DNA of 32,507 nucleotides from Flavobacteriales bacterium (GTDB taxonomy: Bacteria > Bacteroidota > Bacteroidia > Flavobacteriales > BACL11): positions 1-32,507 of the forward strand of contig DUAO01000021.1 in the NCBI GenBank assembly GCA_012960805.1, given 5' to 3'. Made by a program: the position numbers and the translations under genes. Shown here in pieces: positions 1 through 10,158 of this stretch. Each line of letters begins with the position of its first letter. Within the stretch, counting starts at the first letter, position 1. Under the pieces are notes generated by a model, which saw only the letters and a list, made by a program, of their open reading frames with translations, did not search any database and had not been told where the DNA came from.

Positions 1-80
1 TTAAAAGGCATTCCTTCTTTGGCTAATCTTAGTAAAATATGAGAACCAACAAGTCCAGTTCCTCCGGTAACAAATATCAT
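1..80 (-). CDS. NAD-dependent epimerase/SDR-type protein, N-terminus only (runs off window edge)
   Basis: Minus-strand translation from 80 reads MIFVTGGTGLVGSHILLRLAKEGMPF, a Rossmann TGGTGxxG motif; no stop before the window edge. Confidence 0.85.
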   Translation of the reverse strand, partial: MIFVTGGTGLVGSHILLRLAKEGMPF

Positions 81-162
81 AGGCCAAAGATAGTAGATTA
101 GAGACAATAGATATTATAGCTTAGATTTAATAATTTGTCTATTTTTGAGAAAAATTTATAAG

Positions 163-1431
163 ATGAACTTTGCAGAAGAATTGAAATGGAGAGGGATGAT
201 ACAGGATGTCATGCCAGGAACGGAAGAGCAATTTCAAAAGGAAATAACCTCTGCCTATATTGGGTTTGATCCTACTGCCGATTCCCTGCATATTGGAAGT
301 TTAGTTCAAATAATGATTTTGGTGCATCTGCAAAGATGCGGACACAAACCTTTTGCTTTGGTTGGGGGTGCTACTGGCATGGTGGGTGATCCTTCAGGAA
401 AAAGTAAGGAGCGTAATCTGCTAGATGAAAAAACACTAAACCATAATTTAAATGCTGTTCAAAAACAATTAGAACAATTTTTGGATTTTGATTGTGGAGC
501 TAACTCTGCAGAAGTTGTTAATAATTACGATTGGTTTAAAGATTTAAACTTTTTGGATTTTATCCGTGATGTAGGAAAACACATTTCAATAAATTATATG
601 ATGGCGAAAGATTCAGTAAAATCAAGATTAGAAACTGGAATGAGTTTTACTGAATTTTCCTACCAATTGGTGCAAGGGTACGACTTTTACTGGCTTTGGA
701 AAAACAAAAATTGCAAAGTCCAATTAGGAGGGTCTGATCAGTGGGGAAATATAGTAACCGGAACAGAACTCATAAGAAGAAAAGGAGGGGGACAAGCTTT
801 TGCTATAACAACTCCTCTTATTGAAAAAGCAGATGGCGGTAAATTTGGTAAAACAGAAAGCGGAAATATTTGGTTAGATAAAGCAAAAACATCACCATAT
901 AAATTTTATCAGTTTTGGCTAAACTCATCAGATGAAGATTCTAAAAATTATATTAAGATATTTACGCTAAAAACTCAACAAGAAATTGAGAAACTAATTA
1001 CCGAACATGGTGAAACTCCTCATTTAAGAATTTTGCAAAAAGCCATTGCTGATGAAGTAACTACAAGAGTGCATTCTGTTGAGGACTTAAAGATGGCAAT
1101 AAAGGCATCTTCTATTTTGTTTGGAAAATCTACTGCTGAGGATTTAAAAAGTTTGGATGAAGGTACTTTCCTTTCTGTATTTGAAGGCGTTCCACAATTT
1201 GAAATGAAAAAGGAAGATTTAAGTTCTGGAATTTTAGATGTGCTTGCTGAAAAAACACAAGTTTTTGCAAGTAAAGGAGAAGCAAGAAGAATGATACAAT
1301 CAAATGCAGTAAGTATCAATCAGGAAAAAATTACTGAAGATTTTCAGCTTACGGAAAATAATTTACTTAACGGAAAATACATCTTAGCGCAAAAAGGAAA
1401 GAAAAATTACTTTTTGATTATTGTTGGATAG
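163..1431 (+). CDS. tyrS: tyrosine--tRNA ligase
   Basis: [24 protein letters not shown] and KFGKT class I aaRS motifs plus a C-terminal S4 domain. ATG at 163 preferred over the TTG at 145, which lies inside a TATTTTTG promoter-like motif. Confidence 0.97.
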   Translation: MNFAEELKWRGMIQDVMPGTEEQFQKEITSAYIGFDPTADSLHIGSLVQIMILVHLQRCGHKPFALVGGATGMVGDPSGKSKERNLLDEKTLNHNLNAVQKQLEQFLDFDCGANSAEVVNNYDWFKDLNFLDFIRDVGKHISINYMMAKDSVKSRLETGMSFTEFSYQLVQGYDFYWLWKNKNCKVQLGGSDQWGNIVTGTELIRRKGGGQAFAITTPLIEKADGGKFGKTESGNIWLDKAKTSPYKFYQFWLNSSDEDSKNYIKIFTLKTQQEIEKLITEHGETPHLRILQKAIADEVTTRVHSVEDLKMAIKASSILFGKSTAEDLKSLDEGTFLSVFEGVPQFEMKKEDLSSGILDVLAEKTQVFASKGEARRMIQSNAVSINQEKITEDFQLTENNLLNGKYILAQKGKKNYFLIIVG

Positions 1432-1668
1432 AAACTGGCTCTTGTTTTATTGTAGGCGCATTTTTCAAATGTTGAACAATCCCCTCATAATAATTCAATA
1501 ATATTTTCTCAATATTCTCTACAAACATCTTTTTAGAACCAAAATTATGTTTGAAATCACGAATTAAAATAACCTTACATTTCCATAAGTTATTTTTTCT
1601 TGCTTTACGAGCTCTTCAAATTGTGTAAAATCTTTTCCAACTAAATTATTTGATTTTAATACAGCCAT
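1418..1668 (-). pseudogene. small ORF interrupted by a -1 frameshift at an A6 run; reconstructs to 83 aa of unknown function
   Basis: ATG at 1668 gives MAVLKSNNLVGKDFTQFEELVKQEKITYGNVRLF*. Adding one A to the A6 run (1593-1598) gives ...[63 protein letters not shown]. Span is 251 nt, one short of a multiple of 3. Confidence 0.55.
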
Positions 1669-1698
1669 ATTTCTTATTTTAAATTCTTACAAACTTAA

Positions 1699-2148
1699 TT
1701 ATTTCCTAACTTTTCTCAAAGTCTTTTCCAGCTCTTTGTATTTTTGGGTACCAAACATGATATTATTTCCATTCTTCAAAAACACTTTTACTCCTTTATT
1801 TCCGCTTACATTATAAGCCTTTCCTTTAAAGCCGTATCTAATTCCCCAACCACCATATTCTTTTAGTGGGGAGTATTCCATGGCTTTAAAATTTTCAATT
1901 TCATCCATTTTAATCGTATGAAATTTCAAATGAAAAGGAAAAAATTGGTAATGCAACCCATCTTCATTAACTTTTAGCCTCAACTCAAATAAATAAAACA
2001 AAAATGGAATTGCTAGTCCTATTAAAACATAATACAAGTTTATTTCATTATCATCAAACGGTCCTACCGAAATAATTGGGAAAGACAATAAAATAACCCA
2101 CAACCACCATTGGTTAAATTTCTGCTTTTCCTCAAATAGAGTACTCAT
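1699..2148 (-). CDS. hypothetical membrane protein (two N-terminal TM segments)
   Basis: 149-aa ORF with hydrophobic N-terminal half; start overlaps the stop of the upstream gene (TAATG). Confidence 0.75.
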   Translation of the reverse strand: MSTLFEEKQKFNQWWLWVILLSFPIISVGPFDDNEINLYYVLIGLAIPFLFYLFELRLKVNEDGLHYQFFPFHLKFHTIKMDEIENFKAMEYSPLKEYGGWGIRYGFKGKAYNVSGNKGVKVFLKNGNNIMFGTQKYKELEKTLRKVRK

Positions 2149-4244
2149 TATTTCATTAATGTTTTAGCCTTAATAATATCAGATGTTGGCATTTGGCAAG
2201 CCTTATTTTCACACACATAAATCATAGTGATACCTTGCACAAATTTTTCTTGCAATAATTCCATATTACTATTTTTAAAACTGCCAACAAATAATTTATT
2301 AGGCACGTATTTTTTATTAAGTTCCATGGCCTTAGTGTGTGCGTCTTTACCCACAATAGCTACCTCATAATAAGGGACTATTTCTTTCAGCATCAAATTA
2401 GCATAATTGGCATAACCACTTGCATATTTTGCCATATCTGGCTTTACATTATTGGCTATAATTATAGCTTTTTGCTTATAATTATCCTTATCCAAAAGTG
2501 TTCCTAAATCATAGAGCACATTTGCCATTACCGAATTAGAAGCCGGAATTACATTATCATTTATCTCCATTTTCCGAGCAACTAGCTCAGGGTCCAAACG
2601 AGAAGTAAAATAGAACATTCCAGAATTTTTATCATAGAAATTTTCCAAAGCATATGCTACTAATTGCTCTGCTTTATCTAACCATGTCTTATCAAAAGTG
2701 GCTTCATACAAACGGATAAATGCCGAGCTTACTATGGCGTAATCCTCCAAATATGCATTGATAGTAGATTGACCATCTTTATAAGAATGCCATAATTTTC
2801 CATCTGCTTGCATTTGAGCGCCTGCTATAAACTTGGCATTTTTTAATGCCACCTCCAAATGCTGTTTTTCACCAAAAGCCATATAGGCATCCACATATCC
2901 TTTTAGCATCAAGCCATTCCAAGAGGTTAAAGATTTATCATCTAATCCTGGGCGAATACGCTTATCGCGTTCGGCCATTAATATGCTTTTCCAGTTTTTA
3001 ATCTTTGTTTCTAATGCTACAATTGAAATTTTATATTTTTTGGCAATTTCTTTCTTAGTTTTCTTTCTGAGCAAAATATAATTTCCGTGTTCCCATAAGC
3101 CTTTCGAATTTATATTATAGTAGTCCTTAAAGATTTCAAAATCTTCACGGATAAATAATTTGAGTTCGGGCTCATTCCACACATAAAACTTCCCTTCCTC
3201 CCCTTCGCTATCAGCATCTAAAGCTGAATAAAAAGCTCCATTTTCAGCCATCAATTCTCTTTCTACAAATTCTAAACTTTCAAAAACTACTTCTTTATAA
3301 AGCGAATTTTGAAATTTCAAATAACCCTCAGAATACAAGCTTACCAACTGCCCATTATCATAGAGCATTTTTTCAAAATGAGGCGCTTTCCAAGATTTAT
3401 CTGTAGAATATCGTGAAAAACCACCACCAATTTGATCATAAATTCCACCAAAAGCCATCTTGTCTAAAGTAATTTCTACATGCTCCAACACCTCAGTGTT
3501 TTTTGACAAATGAGCATAATGCAATAAAAAATTATAAGCATTTGGCATAGGGAATTTGGGTGCCCCATTCGTTCCTCCTTCCGCATTATCAAAGCGTTCG
3601 GCCCAAGGGCCTACCATATTATTTAAATCTTTCCAAGTAAAATTGGCTTCTGCAGTATTTAACCCAATATTTTCTGATTGCTGTATACCTAAGGATAACC
3701 TGTCTGCAAATTCAATAACTCTATTGGGTTCTGTTTTGTAAGTATTTGCAAGTCCTAAAATTTGCTTTTTCCAATCCTCTTTTCTGAAATAAGTGCCTCC
3801 CCAAAATGGTTTTCCGTTAGGAAGCGCTACACAATTAAGTGGCCAACCTCCTCTTTGATTCATTAACTGTACGGCCGTCATATAAACTTGGTCCACATCA
3901 GGTCGTTCCTCTCTATCCACTTTTATGCAGATAAAATTATCATTCATAATTTTTGCTACTTCTTCATCTTCAAAACTTTCGTGTTCCATCACATGACACC
4001 AATGGCAAGCGGAATAACCAATACTAATTAATAATAATTTCCCTTCAGCTTTTGCTTTATCCAAAGTTTGCTCATTCCATGGGTGCCAATCCACAGGGTT
4101 GTAGGCGTGTTGTAAAAGGTAAGGACTTGTTTCGTTTATTAACTGATTTGTATGTTTGTTTTCTTTTTCCATGCGTTTGTTTTCTTGACTATTGCAGCTA
4201 AGGGTTGTGAGTAAAAAGATTCCTAATACATTTGAAATTTTCAT
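2148..4244 (-). CDS. thioredoxin domain-containing protein, YyaL/SPATA20-like (DUF255), predicted lipoprotein
   Basis: [20 protein letters not shown] and [18 protein letters not shown] are family hallmarks; N-terminus [20 protein letters not shown] resembles a lipobox. Confidence 0.9.
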   Translation of the reverse strand: MKISNVLGIFLLTTLSCNSQENKRMEKENKHTNQLINETSPYLLQHAYNPVDWHPWNEQTLDKAKAEGKLLLISIGYSACHWCHVMEHESFEDEEVAKIMNDNFICIKVDREERPDVDQVYMTAVQLMNQRGGWPLNCVALPNGKPFWGGTYFRKEDWKKQILGLANTYKTEPNRVIEFADRLSLGIQQSENIGLNTAEANFTWKDLNNMVGPWAERFDNAEGGTNGAPKFPMPNAYNFLLHYAHLSKNTEVLEHVEITLDKMAFGGIYDQIGGGFSRYSTDKSWKAPHFEKMLYDNGQLVSLYSEGYLKFQNSLYKEVVFESLEFVERELMAENGAFYSALDADSEGEEGKFYVWNEPELKLFIREDFEIFKDYYNINSKGLWEHGNYILLRKKTKKEIAKKYKISIVALETKIKNWKSILMAERDKRIRPGLDDKSLTSWNGLMLKGYVDAYMAFGEKQHLEVALKNAKFIAGAQMQADGKLWHSYKDGQSTINAYLEDYAIVSSAFIRLYEATFDKTWLDKAEQLVAYALENFYDKNSGMFYFTSRLDPELVARKMEINDNVIPASNSVMANVLYDLGTLLDKDNYKQKAIIIANNVKPDMAKYASGYANYANLMLKEIVPYYEVAIVGKDAHTKAMELNKKYVPNKLFVGSFKNSNMELLQEKFVQGITMIYVCENKACQMPTSDIIKAKTLMK

Positions 4245-4262
4245 AATTTATTGTCGAATCGT

Positions 4263-5648
4263 TTAATGCGCTTTTGCATAATTGGCAAAGAAATGAGGAA
4301 TGGTTTCAATTCCTTTAAGGTAATTGAAAATACCATAATGTTCGTTAGGAGAATGGATAGCGTCCGAATCCAAGCCAAAACCAAGTAAGATAGATTTAAC
4401 CCCTAGCTCTTTTTCAAATAATGCAACAATAGGAATACTCCCCCCGCTTTTTACAGGCACTGGTTTTTTGCCATAAGTAGTTTCCATAGCTTTGCTTGCT
4501 GCCAAATAAGCAGGAATATCAGTTGGAGAAACATAAGGCTCTCCACCATGGTGAGGGCTTACTTTTACTGTTACAGATTTAGGTGCTAGACTCTCAAAAT
4601 ACTTAGTAAATTTGTCTGTAATTTCTGCATCCGACTGATTAGGAACTAAACGCATAGAAATTTTAGCATATGCCTTTGATGCGATAACTGTTTTAGCCCC
4701 TTCACCTGTATAGCCTCCCCATATTCCGTTTACATCCAAAGTTGGTCTAATTCCATTTCTTTCCATAGTAGTATAGCTTTCTTCTCCATGAATATCAGAA
4801 AGGTCTAACGCTTTTTTATAAGCATCCAATGAGAAAGGTGCTCTTGCTATATCTTCTCTTTCATCAGCTGATAGTTCCACTACATTGTCATAAAATCCTG
4901 GAATTGTAATCTGATTATTTTCATCCTTCATTTTTGCAATCATCTCGCACAAAATATTGATTGGATTTGCTACAGCTCCTCCATACAATCCTGAATGTAA
5001 ATCACGATTTGATCCCCTTACTTCCACCTCCATATAACTGAGGCCTCTAAGGCCAGTAGTGATAGACGGAGTATCATTTGCAATAATTCCAGTGTCAGAA
5101 ATTAAGATAGCATCACATTTTAATCTTTCTTTATTTTCTTTAACAAAAACCCCTAAATTTTCAGAACCAACTTCTTCTTCCCCTTCAATCATAAGTTTAA
5201 TATTACAAGGTAAAGTGTTCGTATTCATCATCAGTTCAAATGCTTTTACATGCATATAAAATTGTCCTTTATCATCACAAGAGCCTCTAGCAAAAATAGC
5301 TCCTTCTGGATGAATATCAGTTTTTTTAATTACAGGTTCGAATGGACCGCTAGTCCATAATTCTAATGGGTCGGCTGGCTGTACATCATAGTGCCCATAC
5401 ACCAAAACAGTAGGTAAATTTGAATCTATGATTTTCTCAGCATAAACGATAGGATATCCTGCCGTTTTACAGATTTCAATATTGTCTGCCCCTGCATCAG
5501 TCATTGCTTTTGCTACTGCATCAGCACAATTTAATACATCCGCACTATAAGCTGGATCAGCTGAGATAGATGGTATTTTTAAAAGGTCAATTAATTCGTT
5601 TATGAACCTGTCCTTGTTCTCGTTTATATAATTATTTATGTGTTCCAT
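4263..5648 (-). CDS. M20 family dipeptidase/metallopeptidase
   Basis: VLVYGHYDVQPADPLELW, GSCDDKGQ, EGEEEVGSENL, HSGLYGG motifs. Confidence 0.93.
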   Translation of the reverse strand: MEHINNYINENKDRFINELIDLLKIPSISADPAYSADVLNCADAVAKAMTDAGADNIEICKTAGYPIVYAEKIIDSNLPTVLVYGHYDVQPADPLELWTSGPFEPVIKKTDIHPEGAIFARGSCDDKGQFYMHVKAFELMMNTNTLPCNIKLMIEGEEEVGSENLGVFVKENKERLKCDAILISDTGIIANDTPSITTGLRGLSYMEVEVRGSNRDLHSGLYGGAVANPINILCEMIAKMKDENNQITIPGFYDNVVELSADEREDIARAPFSLDAYKKALDLSDIHGEESYTTMERNGIRPTLDVNGIWGGYTGEGAKTVIASKAYAKISMRLVPNQSDAEITDKFTKYFESLAPKSVTVKVSPHHGGEPYVSPTDIPAYLAASKAMETTYGKKPVPVKSGGSIPIVALFEKELGVKSILLGFGLDSDAIHSPNEHYGIFNYLKGIETIPHFFANYAKAH

Positions 5649-5650
5649 TT

Positions 5651-6085
5651 TTATTTATTTTCTACTAATTCTTTAAGCTTCTCATTCATTAATTCAAACC
5701 CTTTTCTAGTTTTTGCATTTAATTGTTTCCAAAGAAATGGAACTAAAATACCCTTAAAAAGCTCTTTTTGAATAAGCTTTGTTCTGCTATTATTAAGTTC
5801 TTCTAATTCAAAAATATGTTTTCCATCAAAAATGCCTGGAATCAATAAATGACCTTGCCATCTTAATTCCTTATTTTCTTTAATTATTAGGCACTTAGGT
5901 TTAAATGTCATTTTTTTCGAATCTGGAGGCATAATGGTAACTTGAAAAGTATTATTCTCAATAACCTCACCTGTAATTTCTTTTATAAATGGATTCCAAT
6001 TAGGGTATTCCTTAAAGTCTGTAAGAATTTTCCAAACTTTATTTATAGAAGCATTTATTGTGATTTCTGTATATAGTTCTTTCAT
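5651..6085 (-). CDS. SRPBCC (START-like) domain protein
   Basis: INASINKVWKILTDFKEYPNWNPFIKEITG pattern; about 144 aa. Confidence 0.85.
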   Translation of the reverse strand: MKELYTEITINASINKVWKILTDFKEYPNWNPFIKEITGEVIENNTFQVTIMPPDSKKMTFKPKCLIIKENKELRWQGHLLIPGIFDGKHIFELEELNNSRTKLIQKELFKGILVPFLWKQLNAKTRKGFELMNEKLKELVENK

Positions 6086-6088
6086 AAT

Positions 6089-7606
6089 TTATTTTATTAG
6101 GATTTCTCCTGCCATTTCCATGGGGGTTTCTACTCCCATTATTTGTAATATAGTAGGAGCGATATCTCCTAATTTCCCATTTTCTATTTTTTGAAAATCT
6201 GTATTAAGTGCAAAGCACGGTACAGGATTGGTGCTGTGAGCTGTGTTTGGAGATCCATCTGCATTTACTACAAAATCTGCATTTCCATGGTCAGCAATTA
6301 TGATAAATGCATAGTCATTTTTTAGCCCGGCTTCCACTACTTTCTGAGTGCATACATCAACTGTTTCCACTGCTTTTACAATAGCATTGTAATCGCCAGT
6401 ATGCCCTACCATATCAGGATTCGCAAAATTTAGACAAACAAAATCAGTTTCTCCTTTTTCTAGTTCTGCAACAATAGTTAAAGTAACTTCTGGTGCGCTC
6501 ATTTCAGGTTGCAAATCATAAGTAGCGACTTTTGGTGAGTTTACCATTAATCTCTTTTCTCCTTTAAATTCATTTTCCCTGCCTCCTGAAAAGAAAAAAG
6601 TAACATGGGGGTATTTCTCTGTTTCTGCAATTCTGATTTGAGTTTTATTATTTTTTTCTAACACCTCCCCTAAAGTATTTTTGATGTTTTCCTTATTGTA
6701 GATAACATTCACATTTTGGTAAGTAGAATCGTAATTTGTTAGGGTCGTATAATGCAGATTTAAAGTACTCATTCCAAAATCTGGCATATCTTTTTGGGTT
6801 AGTACAGTGGTGATTTCTCTACATCTATCCGTTCGGAAATTGAAGCAAATTACGGCATCATTTTCTTTTATTGTAGTGATTGGGGTTCCGTTTTCATCAA
6901 CTGAAATAATAGGTTTTATGAATTCATCCGTTACTCCATTATCATAAGATTTTTGAATACTCTCAGAGATATTTTGACTTATTTCTCCATTTCCGTTTAC
7001 CAACAAATCATAGGCGATTTTTACTCTCTCCCATCTTTTATCGCGATCCATAGCATAATACCTGCCACAAACAGAAGCAATTTTTGCTCCAAATAAATTT
7101 TGTTCTAATTTTTGTATAAATCCTTTCCCGCTTTTTGGGTCACAATCTCTACCATCTGTAAAGGCGTGAATAAAAACATTTTCTACTCCAGCTTTATTTG
7201 CAAGTTCACACAATTTATAAAGGTGGTTTTCATGAGAGTGAATCCCTCCATCTGACACTAAACCCATTAAATGCAAAGCTTTGTTATTTTGTTTGGCATA
7301 AGTAAAAGACTTTTTCAGATTTTCCATTTCAGCAATGGAATTATCATTACAAGCAATATTAATCTTTGCCAAATCCTGATATACAATTCTACCAGCTCCA
7401 ATATTAAGGTGTCCTACTTCTGAATTTCCCATTTGTCCTTTAGGAAGCCCCACATTTTCTCCATCGGTTAAGAGTTCGCAATTAGGATATTTATTATAAA
7501 GAGAGTCTACAAAAGGAGTATTAGCATTGTGTATGGCATCTGATTTTGTTTTATCGCCATGCCCCCAACCATCTAAAATAATAAGTACCGTTTTTTTACC
7601 TTTCAT
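6089..7606 (-). CDS. gpmI: 2,3-bisphosphoglycerate-independent phosphoglycerate mutase
   Basis: LIILDGWGHG, MGNSEVGHLNIGAGR, FTDGRDCDP, DHGNAD motifs; 505 aa. Confidence 0.97.
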   Translation of the reverse strand: MKGKKTVLIILDGWGHGDKTKSDAIHNANTPFVDSLYNKYPNCELLTDGENVGLPKGQMGNSEVGHLNIGAGRIVYQDLAKINIACNDNSIAEMENLKKSFTYAKQNNKALHLMGLVSDGGIHSHENHLYKLCELANKAGVENVFIHAFTDGRDCDPKSGKGFIQKLEQNLFGAKIASVCGRYYAMDRDKRWERVKIAYDLLVNGNGEISQNISESIQKSYDNGVTDEFIKPIISVDENGTPITTIKENDAVICFNFRTDRCREITTVLTQKDMPDFGMSTLNLHYTTLTNYDSTYQNVNVIYNKENIKNTLGEVLEKNNKTQIRIAETEKYPHVTFFFSGGRENEFKGEKRLMVNSPKVATYDLQPEMSAPEVTLTIVAELEKGETDFVCLNFANPDMVGHTGDYNAIVKAVETVDVCTQKVVEAGLKNDYAFIIIADHGNADFVVNADGSPNTAHSTNPVPCFALNTDFQKIENGKLGDIAPTILQIMGVETPMEMAGEILIK

Positions 7607-7671
7607 AGATGGGCAAAGATAGAATTTTAGTTGCTTTTGCTAGTTTTTAGTCGCTTGAAAATAAAAGGACC

Positions 7672-8115
7672 TTATATGGCAGACATAAATGAAGCCACCA
7701 TAATAGAGGAAATGGTTATTCCGCTACTAATTGCGATTAACGATTTCTGATAACTAATCCCAAAAATATAAGCAGCAATTGTCCCTATATAGGCTCCGGT
7801 TATGGGTAATGGAATCATAACAAAAATCATCAAACCCCAAACCCCATATTTCTGAATTACTGTTTTGGTTTTAGTTCTTGCTCTTGCCGATAAATAAATA
7901 GCACTTTTCCTATACAGTAGGCTCTTCCAAAGATACTTTTTTGAAAGTTCAATCCCTTTATAAAAAAGCGGGAATACCAATAAATTTGCTGTTAGGCCAA
8001 TTATAAATACCCAAAGAATAGGTAGGCCGTTTAAGTCACCATAAGGGATTCCGGCTCTCGCCTCTCCAAAAGGAGAAAGGCTAATTAAAAAAGTAAATAA
8101 AACATCCTGAAACAT
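7672..8115 (-). CDS. small multi-drug export-like membrane protein (COG2426-like)
   Basis: ISLSPFGEARAGIPYG and YGVWGLMIFVMIPLPITGAYIGT motifs, several TM segments. Confidence 0.8.
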   Translation of the reverse strand: MFQDVLFTFLISLSPFGEARAGIPYGDLNGLPILWVFIIGLTANLLVFPLFYKGIELSKKYLWKSLLYRKSAIYLSARARTKTKTVIQKYGVWGLMIFVMIPLPITGAYIGTIAAYIFGISYQKSLIAISSGITISSIMVASFMSAI

Positions 8116-8216
8116 CTATAAGATTTAAGTCGGCAAATGTAATGGGATTACTTCTAAAATATCTAAATGATATCGATTAAAAAAATAGATTCTTTTTAAT
8201 AAAAAGAAAGTTGTTT

Positions 8217-8942
8217 TTATTTACTGATTTCCTTGTAAAAACTCTTTTTCATTGTCTGATGAATTGCATTGTTTTTTCCTAAACGCTCAGGATGAAATTG
8301 AACCGCAATCATAAAAGGATGTTCGGAATTGTCCATTACAACCGCTTCTGGCAAGCCATCAAAAGAACGAGCGATAACTCTTAAATGACTAGGCATGATT
8401 TTTAAGCCTTGATGGTGCCAAGAGTTTACCATAATCGTGTCCGTTGCAATTGGGAAAATTAAAGAAGAAGTATCGCAAAGCACAATTTCATGATTTACCT
8501 CTCCATTGTTGCGGTGGATAACTGTTGTGCCAATTTCTGTTGGAATATCGCCATAAAGCGACCCTCCAGATGCAACATTCATCATTTGCATACCTCTACA
8601 CACTCCAATTAATGGAATTTTATTTTCTAGTGCAAAATCAAATAGTTTTCTTTCAAGCGTGTCTCTTTGGTAATTGATATCACCACACACTGCCAAATTT
8701 ATAGTGTCATTATACTGTAAAGGATTTATGTCCTCCCCTCCAGTAAGGATGATACCATTAGCTAATGCTAAAATACTATCCGTATTTTTTATGGTGTAAG
8801 CGTCTAGGATAATTACATTTTTATCTTCTATCCATTTTACATAATTTGAAGAAGCTTTGGATAGTATAATTGTTTTTTGTTTCTCTTTTTTACAAGCAAA
8901 GAAAGTAAAACTGCAAACTAATATAATTAGTAGTTTTTTCAT
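8217..8942 (-). CDS. class I glutamine amidotransferase-like (gamma-glutamyl hydrolase, peptidase C26-like) predicted lipoprotein
   Basis: IILTGGEDINPLQY, IGVCRGMQMMNVASGGSLYGDI, AVQFHPE; N-terminal MKKLLIILVCSFTFFACKKEK lipobox. Confidence 0.87.
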   Translation of the reverse strand: MKKLLIILVCSFTFFACKKEKQKTIILSKASSNYVKWIEDKNVIILDAYTIKNTDSILALANGIILTGGEDINPLQYNDTINLAVCGDINYQRDTLERKLFDFALENKIPLIGVCRGMQMMNVASGGSLYGDIPTEIGTTVIHRNNGEVNHEIVLCDTSSLIFPIATDTIMVNSWHHQGLKIMPSHLRVIARSFDGLPEAVVMDNSEHPFMIAVQFHPERLGKNNAIHQTMKKSFYKEISK

Positions 8943-9000
8943 GATCTTAGTTTATTGTTAATCAATTACTTTATTTGTTTGTAAATTTATGCATACATCA

Positions 9001-9822
9001 TTATATAATAAATAGTAATAGCAATCCTATTACTATTATTACTAACAACACTTTTCTAGCGCTCCAAAAAAGCCGAAACAAGTAGAGGCTCCATAAGGTA
9101 CGCCAAACAATTGAATTAAATCCCTCTAACGTATCTGATGATTCAGCAGTAATAATTGTGTCTAATTTAGTTTGACAAAAATAATCAAGCCCTTTCATCT
9201 GATGATTATTTTTTTCTCCATACCGATCTCCTACAAATTTTCTCTCAATATTAGTAAATGGAATGACTTTTTCTGCTAAACCTTTCTTTGAAAGTTCATG
9301 ATAGCCACAAGAAGCAAAGTCTCTGAAATTATCAAACTGATCTTTGCAAATTACTTGAACACAAGATTCTGAGAAGTTGTATTTGGGAGCCCAGAATGCA
9401 GTCCAGCCCATCTTTAGATTATCTATGTGATCAAAAATCCTTTTAGAAATTAAAAATGCATCGGACTCAATATGAATAATTTTTTGGTAATTATATTTTT
9501 CAGCTATTTTTAGAGACGTGCAGAAACTTCTCCACCATCCCTCATTATTTGCAGAGTTATGAGACCAGTTTAATCCTTTTCTATTATGAAATGAATATAG
9601 ATTAATTTTGTCTTCATTCTGAAATTTGCCTAATTCATCCTCATTAAAAGTATGTATTTCATCATCTGTAACTAGTTTTAAATCAGAACAGTCATCAATT
9701 AAATACATGTGCTTATCATTAGTGAATGGGTGATAATTGTAATAATTAATCCACTTTTGGTACCTTTTCTTATATAATTCTTCTGAATCGAAATGGGATG
9801 TGCAAAAAATAAGTGTCTTCAT
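9001..9822 (-). CDS. hypothetical protein, possible glycosyltransferase-like, with C-terminal membrane anchor
   Basis: YQKIIHIESDAFLIS resembles a GT-A acidic motif; C-terminal hydrophobic VLLVIIVIGLLLLFII. ATG at 9822 preferred (ORF-track start overlaps upstream gene). Confidence 0.6.
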   Translation of the reverse strand: MKTLIFCTSHFDSEELYKKRYQKWINYYNYHPFTNDKHMYLIDDCSDLKLVTDDEIHTFNEDELGKFQNEDKINLYSFHNRKGLNWSHNSANNEGWWRSFCTSLKIAEKYNYQKIIHIESDAFLISKRIFDHIDNLKMGWTAFWAPKYNFSESCVQVICKDQFDNFRDFASCGYHELSKKGLAEKVIPFTNIERKFVGDRYGEKNNHQMKGLDYFCQTKLDTIITAESSDTLEGFNSIVWRTLWSLYLFRLFWSARKVLLVIIVIGLLLLFII

Positions 9823-9829
9823 TTTTAAT

Positions 9830-10093
9830 CTATTGGTTGTAGTTATAACCTTCAAAAAATCCTGTAGAGCCATCTATTGATGAGCTCCATTCTCCGCCTC
9901 CATAATTTACATTAACAAACAGTTCATTTTCATCTAATACAATCTCATTTACTCCATAAAAATACATCGGAAAATCACCCAAATTAACATTTTGAATTAA
10001 ATCAGGACAACTATTAATAGAATTTGATTCTTTTTCACAAGAAGAGGTGAAAAATAAAGGAAAAAATAGTAGTATCAGTAGTAGTTTTTTCAT
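9830..10093 (-). CDS. small lipoprotein, unknown function
   Basis: MKKLLLILLFFPLFFTSSCEKESN lipoprotein signal; 87 aa; 7-nt gap to the next gene. Confidence 0.65.
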   Translation of the reverse strand: MKKLLLILLFFPLFFTSSCEKESNSINSCPDLIQNVNLGDFPMYFYGVNEIVLDENELFVNVNYGGGEWSSSIDGSTGFFEGYNYNQ

Positions 10094-10158
10094 AACGTAA
10101 ACTTACTCAATAATTTTCTAATAAAGTTCGAACTTAGGACCGAGAGGTCCACCAAAAA
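10091..10158. repeat. dispersed repeat copy 1 (start-codon region, TTCGAA palindrome and GGACC-GAGA-GGTCC hairpin)
   Basis: 62 of 68 positions identical to 11028-11095 by hand alignment; hairpin at 10137-10150. Confidence 0.85.

Noticed and set aside
1020-1319. Antisense ORF inside tyrS, and similar listed ORFs (3556, 5059, 11730, 13314, 15355, 16827, 17727, 19204, 19298, 20072, 20861, 21571, 22703, 25285, 26907, 29881, 30300)
   Set aside because: Opposite to strongly recognised genes, low-complexity or Ser/Ile-rich shadow translations with no motif.
8190-8208. TTCTTTTT-N3-AAAAAGAA hairpin downstream of the C26 gene
   Set aside because: Almost pure A/T stem in AT-rich DNA; could be a weak terminator but not distinguishable from chance.
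10124-10154. tRNA-like 3' end in the repeat (GTTCGAA T-loop look-alike and terminal GGTCCACCA)
   Set aside because: T-arm to CCA spacing is wrong for a tRNA, there is no upstream cloverleaf, and the third copy lacks CCA.
10125-10154. Repeat as a coding peptide (KFE[IL]RT[EV]RST readable in all three copies)
   Set aside because: All copies are outside credible ORFs and the GAG to GTA change is non-synonymous while preserving the RNA tetraloop.
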